Assembly (NCBI GenBank): GCA_035772405.1
Contig: JAYKKM010000147.1
Location: 1,123,501-1,187,500, forward strand
DNA length: 64,000 bases
Source of the DNA: Chrysogorgia sp. JL179-B06
Taxonomy: Eukaryota > Cnidaria > Anthozoa > Scleralcyonacea > Chrysogorgiidae
Direction of reading: 5' to 3'
The notes under the pieces are model-generated. The model had not been told where the DNA came from, did not search any database, and was given only the letters and a program-made list of their open reading frames with translations. The number at the start of each line of letters is the position of its first letter. The first letter of the stretch is position 1. Below, in pieces: positions 1 to 11,034 of this stretch. Made by a program: the position numbers and the translations under genes.

Positions 1-282
1 ATAGTACTCATTGCATTCTACACTAGTTTTCAACACAGTATTTTTCTTTTTGCTCTGTTAGCTATATTGCCTGGTTAACAATATGTCATAATTTATATTA
101 GTCAGTAAATTGAAAAAAAACATGCAGCACAATTAGGACTATTATTTAAATGCAGCAAAACACTGCCTTTAAAAGAGAATTGTAATGAGGCTGAAAATAG
201 GTAACATACAAAGTTGTAATTAAAGTTTGGAAAAATTGCTGCATCTCGAATAGCAACCTTAATACAGGTCGTGTATTATATA

Positions 283-416
283 TAGCTATTAAACCTCTCG
301 CTCGACAAGGTTCATTTAGTAATTTTTTAATTTAGTTAGGTTCATTTAGTAAGTTTTACTAAATGACCCAAATAGAGCGGAGGTTTCATAGCTAATGCAC
401 CTCTTTTTATGGTATT
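283..416. mobile_element. Palindromic MITE, copy 1
   Basis: Two inverted arms surround a short AT-rich loop. The left arm runs through AAACCTCTCGCTCGAC and TTCATTTAGTAA. The right arm runs through TTTACTAAATGACCC and GAGCGGAGGTTT and ends in a GCACCTCTTTTTAT tail. The same arms, far better preserved, occur at 54972-55118, so this is a diverged copy of one non-autonomous foldback family. No coding capacity is seen. Confidence 0.7.
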
Positions 417-420
417 CCTT

Positions 421-3400
421 TTGTAATCATTACCATGTTTACCGAAATTTCTGCCAAGGTTTCCTAGTCGTGTTCAGTCTTTGAGATGCTTTGAATCATT
501 GACGTCAAATCAGGTGGTATTTGAACTAATACGACCCGGTTTGACGTCAGTAGAAGTTGTATTAGTGGAAATGAATTTTAATGAGGTATATTAGTTGTTA
601 ATGGGACCTATAAGAACAAAAGAAATCCAGCCAAACATCAGCGTACTGCGTCGGCGATGACGTTTCTCATCAAACACCCGTCGCGACGACACAAATCCTC
701 ATCGACGACAATCGGCGATATATATGTATGAGAACTAGGCTTGAAGTGCCTATCTCTTTTTATATAAATAATCTTCGGCACTTTCTGATAAAACTTGCTT
801 TATATTATCATCAATTAAAGTTTCATCTTCATGCCTCTTTCACCTGCTAAAGTTGGTTTACTATTCATAGGAAGTGATGTCACCTTGGGATACGCAAAGT
901 CGCGTTGTATACAGTGATTCACAGTGAAATACGAAGACAGTTTGCTCTGAACTTTACACAGAGCTCAGTGTTAAAAAAATTCATTCAACTCAACTTTCAC
1001 TCCTTCTATCACTCTGCAAGGTCTTTGTTTGTCGCTGCAAGGCCAAGGTTGAGGTCACTTCCTGTGAATAGTAAACTAACTCTAGCAGAAGAAAAAGAGA
1101 TCAAGATGAAAATTTAGTTGGTGATAATAAAAGATTATAAATATATGTAGTTTAGTTTATTAGATTTATCACTCTTAAGTGAACGGAATACCCTAACATG
1201 CAGGCTCAATTATATAGGGGTTCCGAGGGCCTACAATTTACGGTCGTTATATAGGCTATTTAACAACAATGTTAAAGAAGATCGCAACAAATAAACTAAA
1301 AACAGCATTAATCATGCAGAGAAACAATTAACATGACCTTTTGTATGACAGGTAATTACGTATAGAGAACCAATCAACTCTTTAGGCGTTTCAAATAATA
1401 GATCTCCAAAATGTTTTAAAGGCGTCGCAACTCCCTTAATGGCTTATAGGGAACGGTTTGGTGGACGTAGGTCTGGTTGATATCTCCCTGTCGTTGCGCA
1501 TTATATTTGCGCATTCTACTGAAAGAATATTGGCGAAAGTTTAAAGGATTCTGTAAGATAACTTATGTGCGATGCAACGATGAGGTAGGTGACGCCAGAA
1601 TACTACAATACATGGCAGGACAGTAATGCATGACTCTTCCTGCAGCACAATACTTTTCTATATCGGCTATACTATTATACTATGCAACGTGGTTTTATAT
1701 GTCGCATTAAATTCATATTAGTTTCGTCGATAATTATAGTCAACGTTAATGCGACTTCGTTTTAGAATTAGACGACGAATACAATTTACTTGTTGAAACC
1801 AAGCCTGAGATGCAATGTAGTTTTCAAAAACGTACACCTGCAACAACGCAGATCGCGAAGGGCTATTCTTATTATTATGATTCTTATTACTTGGGCTACC
1901 TATGGTAAGCCCAAGTCTTAAAAAGGGCTTCATTAGTATTAGTTTTGGGGTTCCAGAATTGTGCAAAATTGCGCAATAACTCGTACCCACGGTCTTCACC
2001 CTTGCCTCAATGTTCCTTGCCTTCTGCCCTTCACCCTTGTTGTCAATGAATCGCAGTCTTAAAAGCATTTGCGAGACCTGTAAACCCGCAAACCATTGCA
2101 AAGATTCTCTCCAAGATGAGAGAAACACAGATGAGAGTTCAATCGTGAAGACGGAAATATGGACAGCCGAAGCTGGGACAGGGAAATATTATTATACTGT
2201 GTTGACATTTTAATATCCCGTGAATTCGTGAAACTCCGTAATATCAATCATGAAATGTTGTGTTTTTGTCCGATTTAAATCAATTCTACATCGAAATGAT
2301 CACTTGAATCTGGCGAATCGAACGCTGTAGGTTTCATTCACTTAAAATGTGAAGATCAGATGTTATATGAGAAAATGCGTAAGCGATTAAAGCGAGACTC
2401 GTCTTTAAAATCAAAGGACAGCCATTCAAGATCTATTCGTCGTTTACCCGATGATTTAACGCTTTTATGCCCATTAAACCGATGTAATTTCGTAACAGAT
2501 ATGTTTCGTATACCTTACCGTTGATTTTTATATAAATTTTGACACACGAAGACCTTCAATCCAACAGATATTAGAAAAAATAGCATTGCCATGTTTAGTG
2601 TTTACATTAAATTTCGTCTGCGGGGGAGGGGAGCTAGCCTGGCGTGTAGACGCCTGATTTTTCTTCGTCTTCATTTCTAGCCCAACTGCTTCTAAAAGTT
2701 TCCCACTTTAAACGAGCGCTGCACAATGCCTTCAGTGCCTGATTACAGAAATCAATGCATTCAAAATTATCCTTTGTAATATAAGACAAGTGAGCGGGTT
2801 TTCTAATTCCAACTGTCTAACATGCGTATATGCCACCAATGCCCCTAAAAGTAGCCCAAGTTAACGCCTAGCGGGCGTCTTGTTAATAATAATCTGATTA
2901 ACAATTCATGCCAGCAATTATGGACATTGAGCCTGCGCTATTTGTGTAGCAGCATTACGCTTAAAACCCCATTTAACCCTCCGCATCCCCGTGGATCATA
3001 TTACGACCCATCGATCATGCGTTTAATTTATTCATCTCAAATGTCACACGTCTTCTCAAAGACTCAAATCTGAATTCCAAGCGTGCTCGTCTAATCTGTT
3101 AGCTAAGTAATCACGCGGGTGTTATACCTTGTCATCCCAAAGACACCGATACCATTGGAAAGCTACGTTTTCACTAAGTATTCTTATCCAAACCATAGTA
3201 AACTTTGAACAATGCTGCGGGTTATATCAGCGAAGGAAAGCCGTGTGTTTGAAGGTAAAGTAAGATGACACGTTGTTTTGCCGGTTGGCAATGTCCTATG
3301 TTTTGAAGATTCAAAACGAAAAAGCAGGGCCGTTATTTCGAATATTGAAACCTAACGTAACAAATAATATCGAGCAATCATTTGTTAATGAGAAACGATT

Positions 3401-3755
3401 TCGGCAACTAAAAATAGTTGCCCACGGAATGAAAAACAACGCAATAACTGTGAGTCCGTGTAATATTTCTATTCAAACTATATAAAGGGCGACGCTTGAA
3501 AATTAATGTTTAAAAAGCAGGGCGAGTTTGAACGCTAACAAACATTTGTGTTGTTGAGACGCATTCAGATCACCTTTTCATTCTGTTTCGATTTCGGCAA
3601 ACGTTGAAACTAACTTAGAAGCTATTCATTTCGGCGAATTTATAATTATGCCATATATAAACGTTACAAATATGACTCCATCACAAGGCGAATTATTTCG
3701 CGCACGCGCAATATGAATGTCCGTCACTGCTCATTCTTTCTTCTCTCTCAATTAG
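421..3755. other. No gene recognised
   Basis: Short open frames occur here, but none has recognisable domains or convincing splice context. A small perfect inverted repeat (GGGCTACC / GGTAAGCCC) lies near 1892-1912. The stretch reads as intergenic or intronic DNA of the gene starting at 3756. Confidence 0.5.
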
Positions 3756-4059
3756 AATATCTTTGCTTGTGGCATTTGCCCTTTTTCAAATCAATCGCGG
3801 TGTCGATGGTTATCATTCTGGACTGAGGAAGGTGCTTCATGTTGATCGCAACAAAATTATGTACGGTCACAGTTTGCAAAACTTCTCAGGTCTTACAATA
3901 GAAAAGTGCATACAATACTGTCTCCACAACTGCCTGTCGTTTCAACTATGCGACCGCACACGTGAATGTCAACTGTGTTCATCCAATAAATATTTTAGAC
4001 CAGAGGCGTTGAAACAAAGCAATGGCTGTACGAGCTTCATTTTCAAGGATCAAGATGAG
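3756..4059 (+). CDS. Exon of a secreted apple/PAN-like protein (5' exon in view)
   Basis: The exon begins after a pyrimidine tract and acceptor ending CTCAATTAG. It stays open to a donor GAG|GTAAAA at 4059/4060. It opens with a hydrophobic stretch (ISLLVAFALFQ), which fits the core of a signal peptide whose initiator Met would lie in an upstream exon. A cysteine-rich segment follows, with CIQYCLHNCLSFQLCDRTR and CQLCSS, spaced as in PAN/apple domains. The exon ends in phase 0, matching the phase-0 start of the next exon at 4306, where an EGF and a fibrinogen-like region follow. Such apple-EGF-fibrinogen arrangements are common in cnidarian secreted proteins; the domain call is by eye. No ATG is in frame inside the exon. 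Confidence 0.6.
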
Positions 4060-4305
4060 GTAAAAAGGAATTAATATACTTTGTTGGCACACTGCCTCCA
4101 CAGCCTTCTCTAGTTTTATACTTCTTAGATGTTTCGTCATAGCTTTATTTCGTGTTATTTATTGAGCAGTGGTATATGTATTAGTATACGTCCAAACTTA
4201 GGATATACATTATGCAAACGTTTCAAAATGTGCCCCTATTTTTAATGCTGTCCTGCAGTTATCGGTGGTCTGAATTAACAACTGTAACTTTTTAATATTT
4301 TCAAG

Positions 4306-5156
4306 GTCGGTAAACAACAGTGTAGTAAAAGCTGTACGAGCGTCATAAATTGCTGCATGACATCCAGTCCTTGTTTAAACGGGGGAACATGTCTACCTCC
4401 TTTGTCGAGCAGAAGGAAACGGTTCAGATGCAAATGTCCAGATGGTTACGAGGGAGAGCTGTGCGAGCCTGGTTACACAGGAAAACAATGTGAACATCGC
4501 ATCAGATCCTTTTGCCGTGGCTATATCAACGGAAGTCGTATTCCTGGGAACTACACCGTGTTCGATCACAATAACAAATCCTTTGAGGTTTACTGCGATT
4601 TTGATAGAAATTCGTCCATGACTTGGACCCTCATTCAATCCTACAGTCTCGAAAATAATATACTTTTCAAAAATAAACCGCTCCCAAAACGAGAATCATC
4701 CTTCGTGGCTCAAGTATCGTCTTTCTAAATCCAGAATTGAATCCATCCAGAATGACTCTACAAAATGGCGTGTCACATGTCAATATGAAACTGATGGCGT
4801 GAATTACACAGATTATCTTCGCGCCTCGAATGCTGAGCTGAACATTTTAACCTTTATTACTAATAACGATTTAAAATGCGTCGAGGTGGAAATACATCAA
4901 CATTCGTGGACAGAGCTGCACTGATTGTACTGCTGGATTACGACAAAAAGATGGCACAAACAGCATCATGCTGAATTTCAATTCTAATCGAAATGACATG
5001 TTGAAGTGTAAATTCAGCTTCGTTGAATATAAGAAATGCCTGAACGGTAAGGGCTGTGAACATAATGTTGGCTGGTATCGTTGTATAAACAATCAACATC
5101 GTTGTTCTTCATCGAATAATGCAACAACCCAGACTTGGTTTAGAGGAGAAGGTTAA
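4306..5156 (+). pseudogene. EGF + fibrinogen-like exon with two frame slips
   Basis: The exon starts after acceptor ATTTTCAAG, in phase with the preceding exon. It encodes an EGF-like module (SPCLNGGTCLPP through CKCPDGYEGELC). Next comes a fibrinogen-C-like start (VYCDFDRNSSMTWTLIQ), then NHPSWLKYRLSKSRIESIQ, GQSCTDCTAGLRQKDG, GCEHNVGWYRCIN and HRCSSSNNATTQTWF, ending at TAA 5154-5156. This C-terminal pattern is one I know from large cnidarian families of secreted lectin-like proteins; its ligand is unknown. The frame breaks twice, near 4685-4690 (one A too few in an AAAA run) and near 4884-4887 (one A too many). Both slips are single bases in A runs and the sequence stays protein-like on either side. 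This may be a young pseudogene or consensus error in an intact gene. Confidence 0.7.
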
Positions 5157-6069
5157 AAAGGACAATATCATTGCAGACGTTTATGTCATATGTATAATAT
5201 ATGTTTAATTTATGTTTTTATGTTCAAGCTAGCCATTATGTATTATATATATATAAATTTTCTTCGTCGAAGATGAGATGCCTTCCTGTAGAGATTTGAG
5301 AGTAGGGGCGATGTATAAATATGTATATAATGTTTGACTGTTCTGACCGTGTGTGTTTGTATTCCGAGTAATGAGTAACGAGTAATGAGTAATGAGTAAT
5401 GAATAACGAGTAATGAGGGTGACATGAAGTAACACATTTTAATAACGATGTACTAAAGTGCGTGGGCTCGTAGAGGTCTTGCTGCTAAATCATGGCCGAA
5501 AAGAAAGGAAATTCAAGATAACGTTTGTTCTGTTTCGACTCAAACATAGCTTTTCCAAAGTCGAACCACATCCTGAACGAATAACTTAATAACGACATAC
5601 AAACAGTCCGAAAGTTTTAAATAATTCAATGTATGCATTTGTAGAGATATTTTGATACAGATTCGGTACAAAGAAGTACCGCACAAATGTGTCCTGCACT
5701 GAATTCTTTCAATTATATTCAACCAATATAATCATCATAATCATTATAACCAATGTGGAAATGAAACAGTAATCTTTATTTTGAATTAAAGCTACAAAAT
5801 ACATTACAATTTTTAATTAATAATTTTCTTTTATTAATAAAGGTTAAAAAGCACGATTTTTACCAGGCAAGAATGTTATCAAAGCTTTCAAACAAATAGG
5901 AAAAATTTCAATGTTGTAACTTGCAGGCTGTGGCTGTCTATAGGAACTCAGCGTGCTTAATTGGGCAATTGACAAAAGGAGAATAGTGCGAATAGTCGAC
6001 GAATAGTCGACGAATAGTGCGAATAGTACGCGAATAGTTGGGCAAATACGGCATGTTGATAAAACTAGG

Positions 6070-6070
<1 letters not shown>

Positions 6071-6101
<31 letters not shown>
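6071..6101 (+). repeat. 31-base G homopolymer
   Basis: An uninterrupted run of 31 G lies in the left arm of the palindromic element. The right arm has no matching C run; it has a 15-bp tandem repeat instead. The true length may be uncertain because such runs are hard to sequence. Confidence 0.9.
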
Positions 6102-6105
<4 letters not shown>

Positions 6106-6205
6106 GATCTTTGTTGTGTTGGGGTTGGAACTCTACCGTAAATTAACGGGTTATAAAAACTATAAGGAGTACCAACCCCAATACAACAAAGATCCTAACC
6201 CTTAT

Positions 6206-6280
6206 CAGTCCATATTTTACCAGTCCATGTTTTACCAGTCCATGTTTTACCAGTCCATGTTTTATCAGTCCATGTTTTAC
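6206..6280 (+). repeat. 15-bp tandem repeat, 5 copies
   Basis: Five units of CAGTCCATGTTTTAC (first and fourth differ by one base) sit in the right arm of the palindrome, opposite the G run of the left arm. Confidence 0.9.
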
Positions 6281-6835
6281 AACATGCCGTATTTGCCCAA
6301 CTATTCGCGTACTATTCGCACTATTCGTCGACTATTCGCACTATTCGTCGACTATTCGCACTATTCGTCGACTATTCGCACTATTCTCCTTTTATCAATT
6401 ACCGCTTAATTGTAATGTATTTTGTAGCTTTAATTCAAAATAAAGATTACTGTTTCATTTCTACATTGGTTATAATGATTTCTTGAAAGAATTCAGGAAG
6501 TACCGCACAAATGTATCCTGCACCGACATCTGTATCAAAATATCTCTACAAATTGTCGGACATGCATACAGTGAATTATTTAAAACTTTCGGACTGTTTG
6601 TATGTCGTTATTAAGTTATTCGTTCAGGATGTGGTTCGACTTTGGAAAAGCTATGTTTGAGTCGAAACAGAACAAACGTTACCTTGAATTTCCTTTCTTT
6701 TCGGCCATGATTTAGCAGCAAGACCTCTACGAGCCCACGCACAGCGTATTAAAATGTGTTACTTCATGTCGCCCTCATTACTCGTTATTCATTTTACTCG
6801 TTACTCATTACTCGGAATACAAACACCCTGACCGT

Positions 6836-6908
6836 GTCTCAATAGCTCAGTGGTTAGAGCGCCGATGTGTTGAATCGAAGACCTCGGGTTCGATTCCCGG
6901 TTGTGACA
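6836..6908 (+). tRNA. tRNA-like sequence, anticodon position GTT (probable SINE head or pseudo-tRNA)
   Basis: A 73-nt cloverleaf can be drawn. Acceptor GTCTCAA pairs with TTGTGAC with one T-T mismatch; D stem GCTC/GAGC; anticodon stem CCGAT/ATCGA with one mismatch; loop GTGTTGA reading GTT (Asn); T stem TCGGG/CCCGG with loop TTCGATT. Internal promoter boxes are present (A box TAGCTCAGTGG, B box GGTTCGATTCC). It abuts the 10-bp duplication of the foldback element. Its head resembles the tRNA-derived SINE at 49718, so it may be a SINE head, not a working tRNA gene. Confidence 0.5.
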
Positions 6909-8861
6909 GTCAAATTTTCATATACATATATTTGACCATATATATAAATATGTGCGTACGTATTAATCCTTTTAGGTATATTATTCTTTTAGATATAGCA
7001 ATTTTCTTCTTTTCTTTCTTATTAGATTAATATAAATAACTCTTCCTAAATTTTTATTAATATAGATAATTCTTCTTTTAAATTAATTTCTGTAGTAATG
7101 TAGTAATGACGTAATAACACTAGGACTAAACGAAAGGTTGACTAAACGGACAAGGAATATAATAAGTGATTATGAAGAAGCAAGTTAACATGTAGCTGCG
7201 ACTTAAGATGACTATATATATCTATTGATTCTTTCTATAATATAATTCTTTCGAAAAGTAACTACAGTAAGTAAATATAATTTTAACTAGGGGTCTTAAT
7301 GAAAAGCCTGACCAAGTAATTACAAATCATTGTTAATGATAATAAAAAATTTGTAAATGGATAAATCATGAAATAAAAAACAAAAACGTTGTCATTATTA
7401 ATATATATATTAATTTAATGCACTTAAAGGTTAGGACATGCACGAGGCGATAAATTGCGGGAGCGTGTCGCGGGGATATTTTCCCTGTTGAGGACACACG
7501 AGGGGACATGTCAGAGATGGAAAATAAATAACGTTCTTTGATTGGTTTATTTTAATTTGGTCACAGTGGTTTATTAAAATTTTGTGGCCACAACAAGATT
7601 TTGCATGGTGTATGACCGGATTTGTCCCTGCAACATGCCCCCACGACACGTCCCCGTCGTATCAACAACCTGCACCCATCATGACCGATGACCAACATCG
7701 ACTGAAATCACTGCCTGAAGAAAACACCATTAATTTGGTAAACAAAACCTGGACAGCTATATTCGAAAGCGATCGTATATGAGCAATCTCCCATTATAGG
7801 CGTACCTGACCAGTTATGTTTGGAGGGCAAAACAGTTTTGCCCGAAAAATTAAGAGTCAACTGTCGATCATCGGATGCAGTGTGGCAGGCACATCTTCAC
7901 ATGTGACTAGATTTCTCAGCGGTTTCCTCGCCAAAATAGGGGAGTACTTCATCTATCGTATGTGATATAGCCCTTAGTATAATTTTAAACCGGGCAACTG
8001 CAAAACAACTCTAATATATCATGTTAATGTTAAAACATATTACTTTAATATTAAAACAGTTCAAAATATAAATTTTTCATGAATATTTAACAGCAATATT
8101 ATCCGAATTAAATTTCTTTTAGAAAGTGCCCGAAATTTTCATTTTTAAAACGTTTGGGGGAATTCAACAATTTCCCCCTGCCCCGCATCCTCAGCGCTAT
8201 ATACTCAACTCCTGTTTCCCATCCTCAGCGCTATGTACAACTCGGATCAACAGATGAAGCAAATTGCACAAGCACCGCTGCTTCTGACAGCAGATGAAAA
8301 GAGTAGTACTACCCTTTACTCTAATGAATTACACCGTTTCCAATCATTCCAGAATCAACTCTAAAATCAACTTTGCTCTCAAAATAATCTTTAAACTCAA
8401 CTTCAGAGTTTGTTAACTACAGCCACGAAAAGTCTTGAGGCGGCTTTAAATAATCCACGTTATACTCATGAGTCGGCTGTCATATCCCTCCTGCATGTAT
8501 TCCTGCGACGAGGCCTATACTGGCACACTGGTATACCGATGTATACGAGAAATTTCATTTAATATTAACAATATTTATTAACCAAATCAAAATGTTCAAG
8601 AATGAAATCTGTTCCTTATAGTATTTTTACGACAATAAAACATATTTTCCCCACAATTTTTATATCCAGGTTTGTAAACCATTTTATATAAACATATTTA
8701 TTTATCATTACTATATCAAACTAATGCAAGTGTAACGTAATTTTCTTTGTAAATTAAAAAATAAATTACGATGATGATATTATTTAGTCTCACTTATTCC
8801 TTTCATTTCCTACTTTTAACTTTCTTGTATACTGATAACAGTCTAGTGATAACAGTATAGA
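6909..8861. other. No gene recognised
   Basis: AT-rich DNA. Around 7437-7660 it is locally GC-rich, with short words such as GGGGACATGT and CACGACACGTCCCC that look like MITE debris. ATCCTCAGCGCTAT is repeated at about 8187 and 8222. No supported coding region. Confidence 0.4.
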
Positions 8862-9015
8862 ATGGCAGTGGATGGGCTGTGGACCAAGTTCAGGACTACA
8901 TTGTTGGACCTTATGCATAAACACATTCCAATGAAGTGTAAGAAGAAAAGTCTACAATGGATAACTCCATCCCTTCGACATACATGCTTTGCGCAAAAAC
9001 CAGCGCTTGTATTTT
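8862..9015 (+). pseudogene. Non-LTR retrotransposon fragment (EN-RT linker)
   Basis: From an ATG at 8862 the frame reads LWTKFRTTLLDLMHKHIP then LQWITPSLR. That is the pattern of the linker between endonuclease and reverse transcriptase in CR1/Jockey-type LINEs (LW..F...L....DKHIP....W.T..L). Stops follow after about 50 codons, and degenerate sequence to about 9320 may belong to the same relic. Confidence 0.5.
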
Positions 9016-9329
9016 AAATCCAGGAACAGTTGTGACCCAACTCTGCGAGCAAAATATAAGAAGATCAAGGGGACATATCTATTTTCATCATCCCATATTC
9101 CTGGTTAAAATCCCCAGTCATCAAGATGTTAGGGAGGGACTTTTAAATTACACAGGGTTTGGTCAAGGCAAAGCAAAAGGTCGATATCTGCATTTGGTGG
9201 TCTTTAAAGTTGAACAAAAGTTGAATTCAAATTATTTCCATGTGTTTCAATCAGGTCGTTTGAGAAGGCAGACAAGACGCCTCCTCCGTTCATATCTCTA
9301 TCTCTACGAAAGATAGTATCCGTCCCCAA

Positions 9330-10079
9330 GAATTTCAGATTTATTTGCTGATTTAGGAGTGTCAACCATATGTTGAAACTCTAAGGCGTTTTGCTTGACT
9401 CCTCAGACTACAAACGTTTACTCATATACCTTCAGACTGTTTTCTTGTAGGAATTCGTAGGTCTCTTGAAGGAACTCGTTGAGATCTCCTTGATGGTGGA
9501 GAGGATGACGAATCCCGCGAACGCGACTGATTCATGCGTAATGGGAACTCATCCGATGAAATCATTGAATTGTTAAGAGCTGAAAAGGAGTTGGACAGAC
9601 CCAACTCAATGGAACTTTCAAAAAATGAGTCCGAGATATTTGGCAAATTTCAACCAGCTAGCTAGGATCGAGGAGTTAACACTAATCGGGCAATACTTCA
9701 CGTGAAGCCATGCATCACAACAATGACATTGGATTCCTCTTTGGTTTCTTTTGATAGGTTTTCCACAGCAATTATATATGGATGTTTCCAGTTAGGACCT
9801 ATAGGTTTATTTGAATATCGCCGCCAAGGAGTAAAAGTGATAGAATTACTTGTCCAGTGGATGGGACCCAACATTGTGGCACGAACGCGCATGGCGTTTA
9901 TTACCTCCACACCGGCAGTAATTGGTACCCTACTCACACAGGTTGTTTTTAAACCAAAGTTCGGCACTCGAGTAATTTCAACTGATTTTTGGTTAATAAG
10001 AACCGCCAACAACAAAAAGCGGAGTTGTAATGTTAAAGCGGAGTTGAAAGCGGAGCTGTAATGCAAGGACTGGCATTTT
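9330..10079. other. Unassigned sequence beside a BEL/Pao relic
   Basis: Both strands carry open stretches here (plus 9702-10061; minus to 10249), but I recognise no domain in either. The sequence may be integrase-side remnant of the neighbouring BEL/Pao element or unrelated DNA. Confidence 0.3.
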
Positions 10080-10926
10080 TTCCTTAGAATGTTGACAAAT
10101 TTCAGAACCAGGGCTGTAACACACATAAGCTTTTTGAACCAACTAAAATTCTCGCGGGTAATGATCTTGCCTATATTGCATTCATTCTCGACTGCCAGAA
10201 GAGTGTTCTGAGTGGTGTTTTCCAATCTCTTTCGACCGGCGATCTTCATTTCCTTTGTGCACTTTGTTGGAATGTACCACTCTAGTCAGCATTCCATAGC
10301 TCACAGTTGATAAGATGGTACGCGCGTCTTCTGGATTCTTGTTTCTTGGTCAATGCCTCTAAGAGGTGACTTGGGTAAGCTTCCGAATTTCGTTGACTCT
10401 GTTCTCGACGAATTGTTTCCATTCTTTGTCTAGCTGCGTTATCCAATAAAGCAAGACCTTGGAATCAGACCAGCATGTAGAGGTTTCGAGTGTCATCACA
10501 GACTTCCGTGCTATTTCGACGCTAACGATAAGCCTTGCCAGTAAGAGGGAAGAACGGTGTTCCAACCGAGCTATTGACTGTTTTTTCGAGAGGCGAGACT
10601 CTATTCTTGGACGTGACGAACCTTATGTAGGCACCATTCGATGTCTGCACCTTGAGGTAAACTACTGCGGCGTATAGCTTTCATATAGAGGCGTCGCAGA
10701 ATCCATGCAACGAGCGCGAGGTTACTTCTTCCCTGACATTGACCAAATAATGTCTTGGAAATGTCACTGGCTGGAGTTTACCAAGCTCCTCCATCAATTT
10801 CCACCAGGCAGACTTCGAGGCTTCATCCAAGGGTTCGTCCCATTCGATCTTGGTTTCGATGGTGATAGGTGACAGGAAACCGAGAAAAGGTTTCCATCTT
10901 AACCCTAGGACCTTCTTTTCATGCAT
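10080..10926 (-). pseudogene. BEL/Pao retrotransposon pol fragment (RT end, RNase H, start of integrase)
   Basis: Read on the minus strand, three pieces in different frames follow the order of a BEL/Pao polyprotein. First, 10926-10681 has LGFLSPITIETKI, PRHYLVNV and LHGFCDAS, the usual end of RT and start of RNase H. Second, 10565-10359 has TCWSDSKVLLYWI and FVENRVNEIRKLT, the RNase H end. Third, 10249 to about 10080 has ENFSWFKKLMCVTALVLKFV, as seen before the integrase. The frames are broken, so the element is dead. A second relic of the same class lies at 30440-33150. Confidence 0.75.
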
Positions 10927-11034
10927 CTGGTCTGTCGTTGGTCCGGTGTCTCCTATGGTGCTATTGGTGCATGTTCGACATCCCCTTCTTTACACTGCCT
11001 TTCAGTACATTCCTCTTCATCCGGGGTTTTGTGG

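Larger units (their letters stand above)
5353..6826. mobile_element. Foldback (MULE-like) element, long terminal inverted repeats
   Basis: The left end GTGTTTGTATTCCGAG is the reverse complement of the right end CTCGGAATACAAACAC. Inverted similarity continues inward for about 700 bp per arm, including the GTAATGAG repeats, the AAGACCTC/GAGGTCTTGCTGCTAA block, the TCGTTCAGGATGTGGTTCGA block and clusters of GAATAGTCGAC. The direct repeat CTGACCGTGT flanks it at 5343-5352 and 6828-6837, a 10-bp target duplication. Mutator-like elements leave 9-10 bp duplications and often have long inverted repeats, so a non-autonomous MULE is the best guess. No transposase is present. The centre near 6130-6170 carries a motif shared with the SINE tail at 49811-49840. 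Confidence 0.75.

Noticed and set aside
905..1117. 70-codon plus-strand frame near the left edge
   Set aside because: No domain, no splice context and ordinary length for chance in this composition.
6038..6409. 123-codon frame with poly-Gly
   Set aside because: Made from the 31-G run, the 15-bp tandem repeat and the palindrome arms of a transposable element.
9698..10249. 183-codon minus-strand gene
   Set aside because: Only the first 50 or so residues resemble BEL/Pao; the rest has no recognisable content and an equally open plus-strand frame overlaps it.
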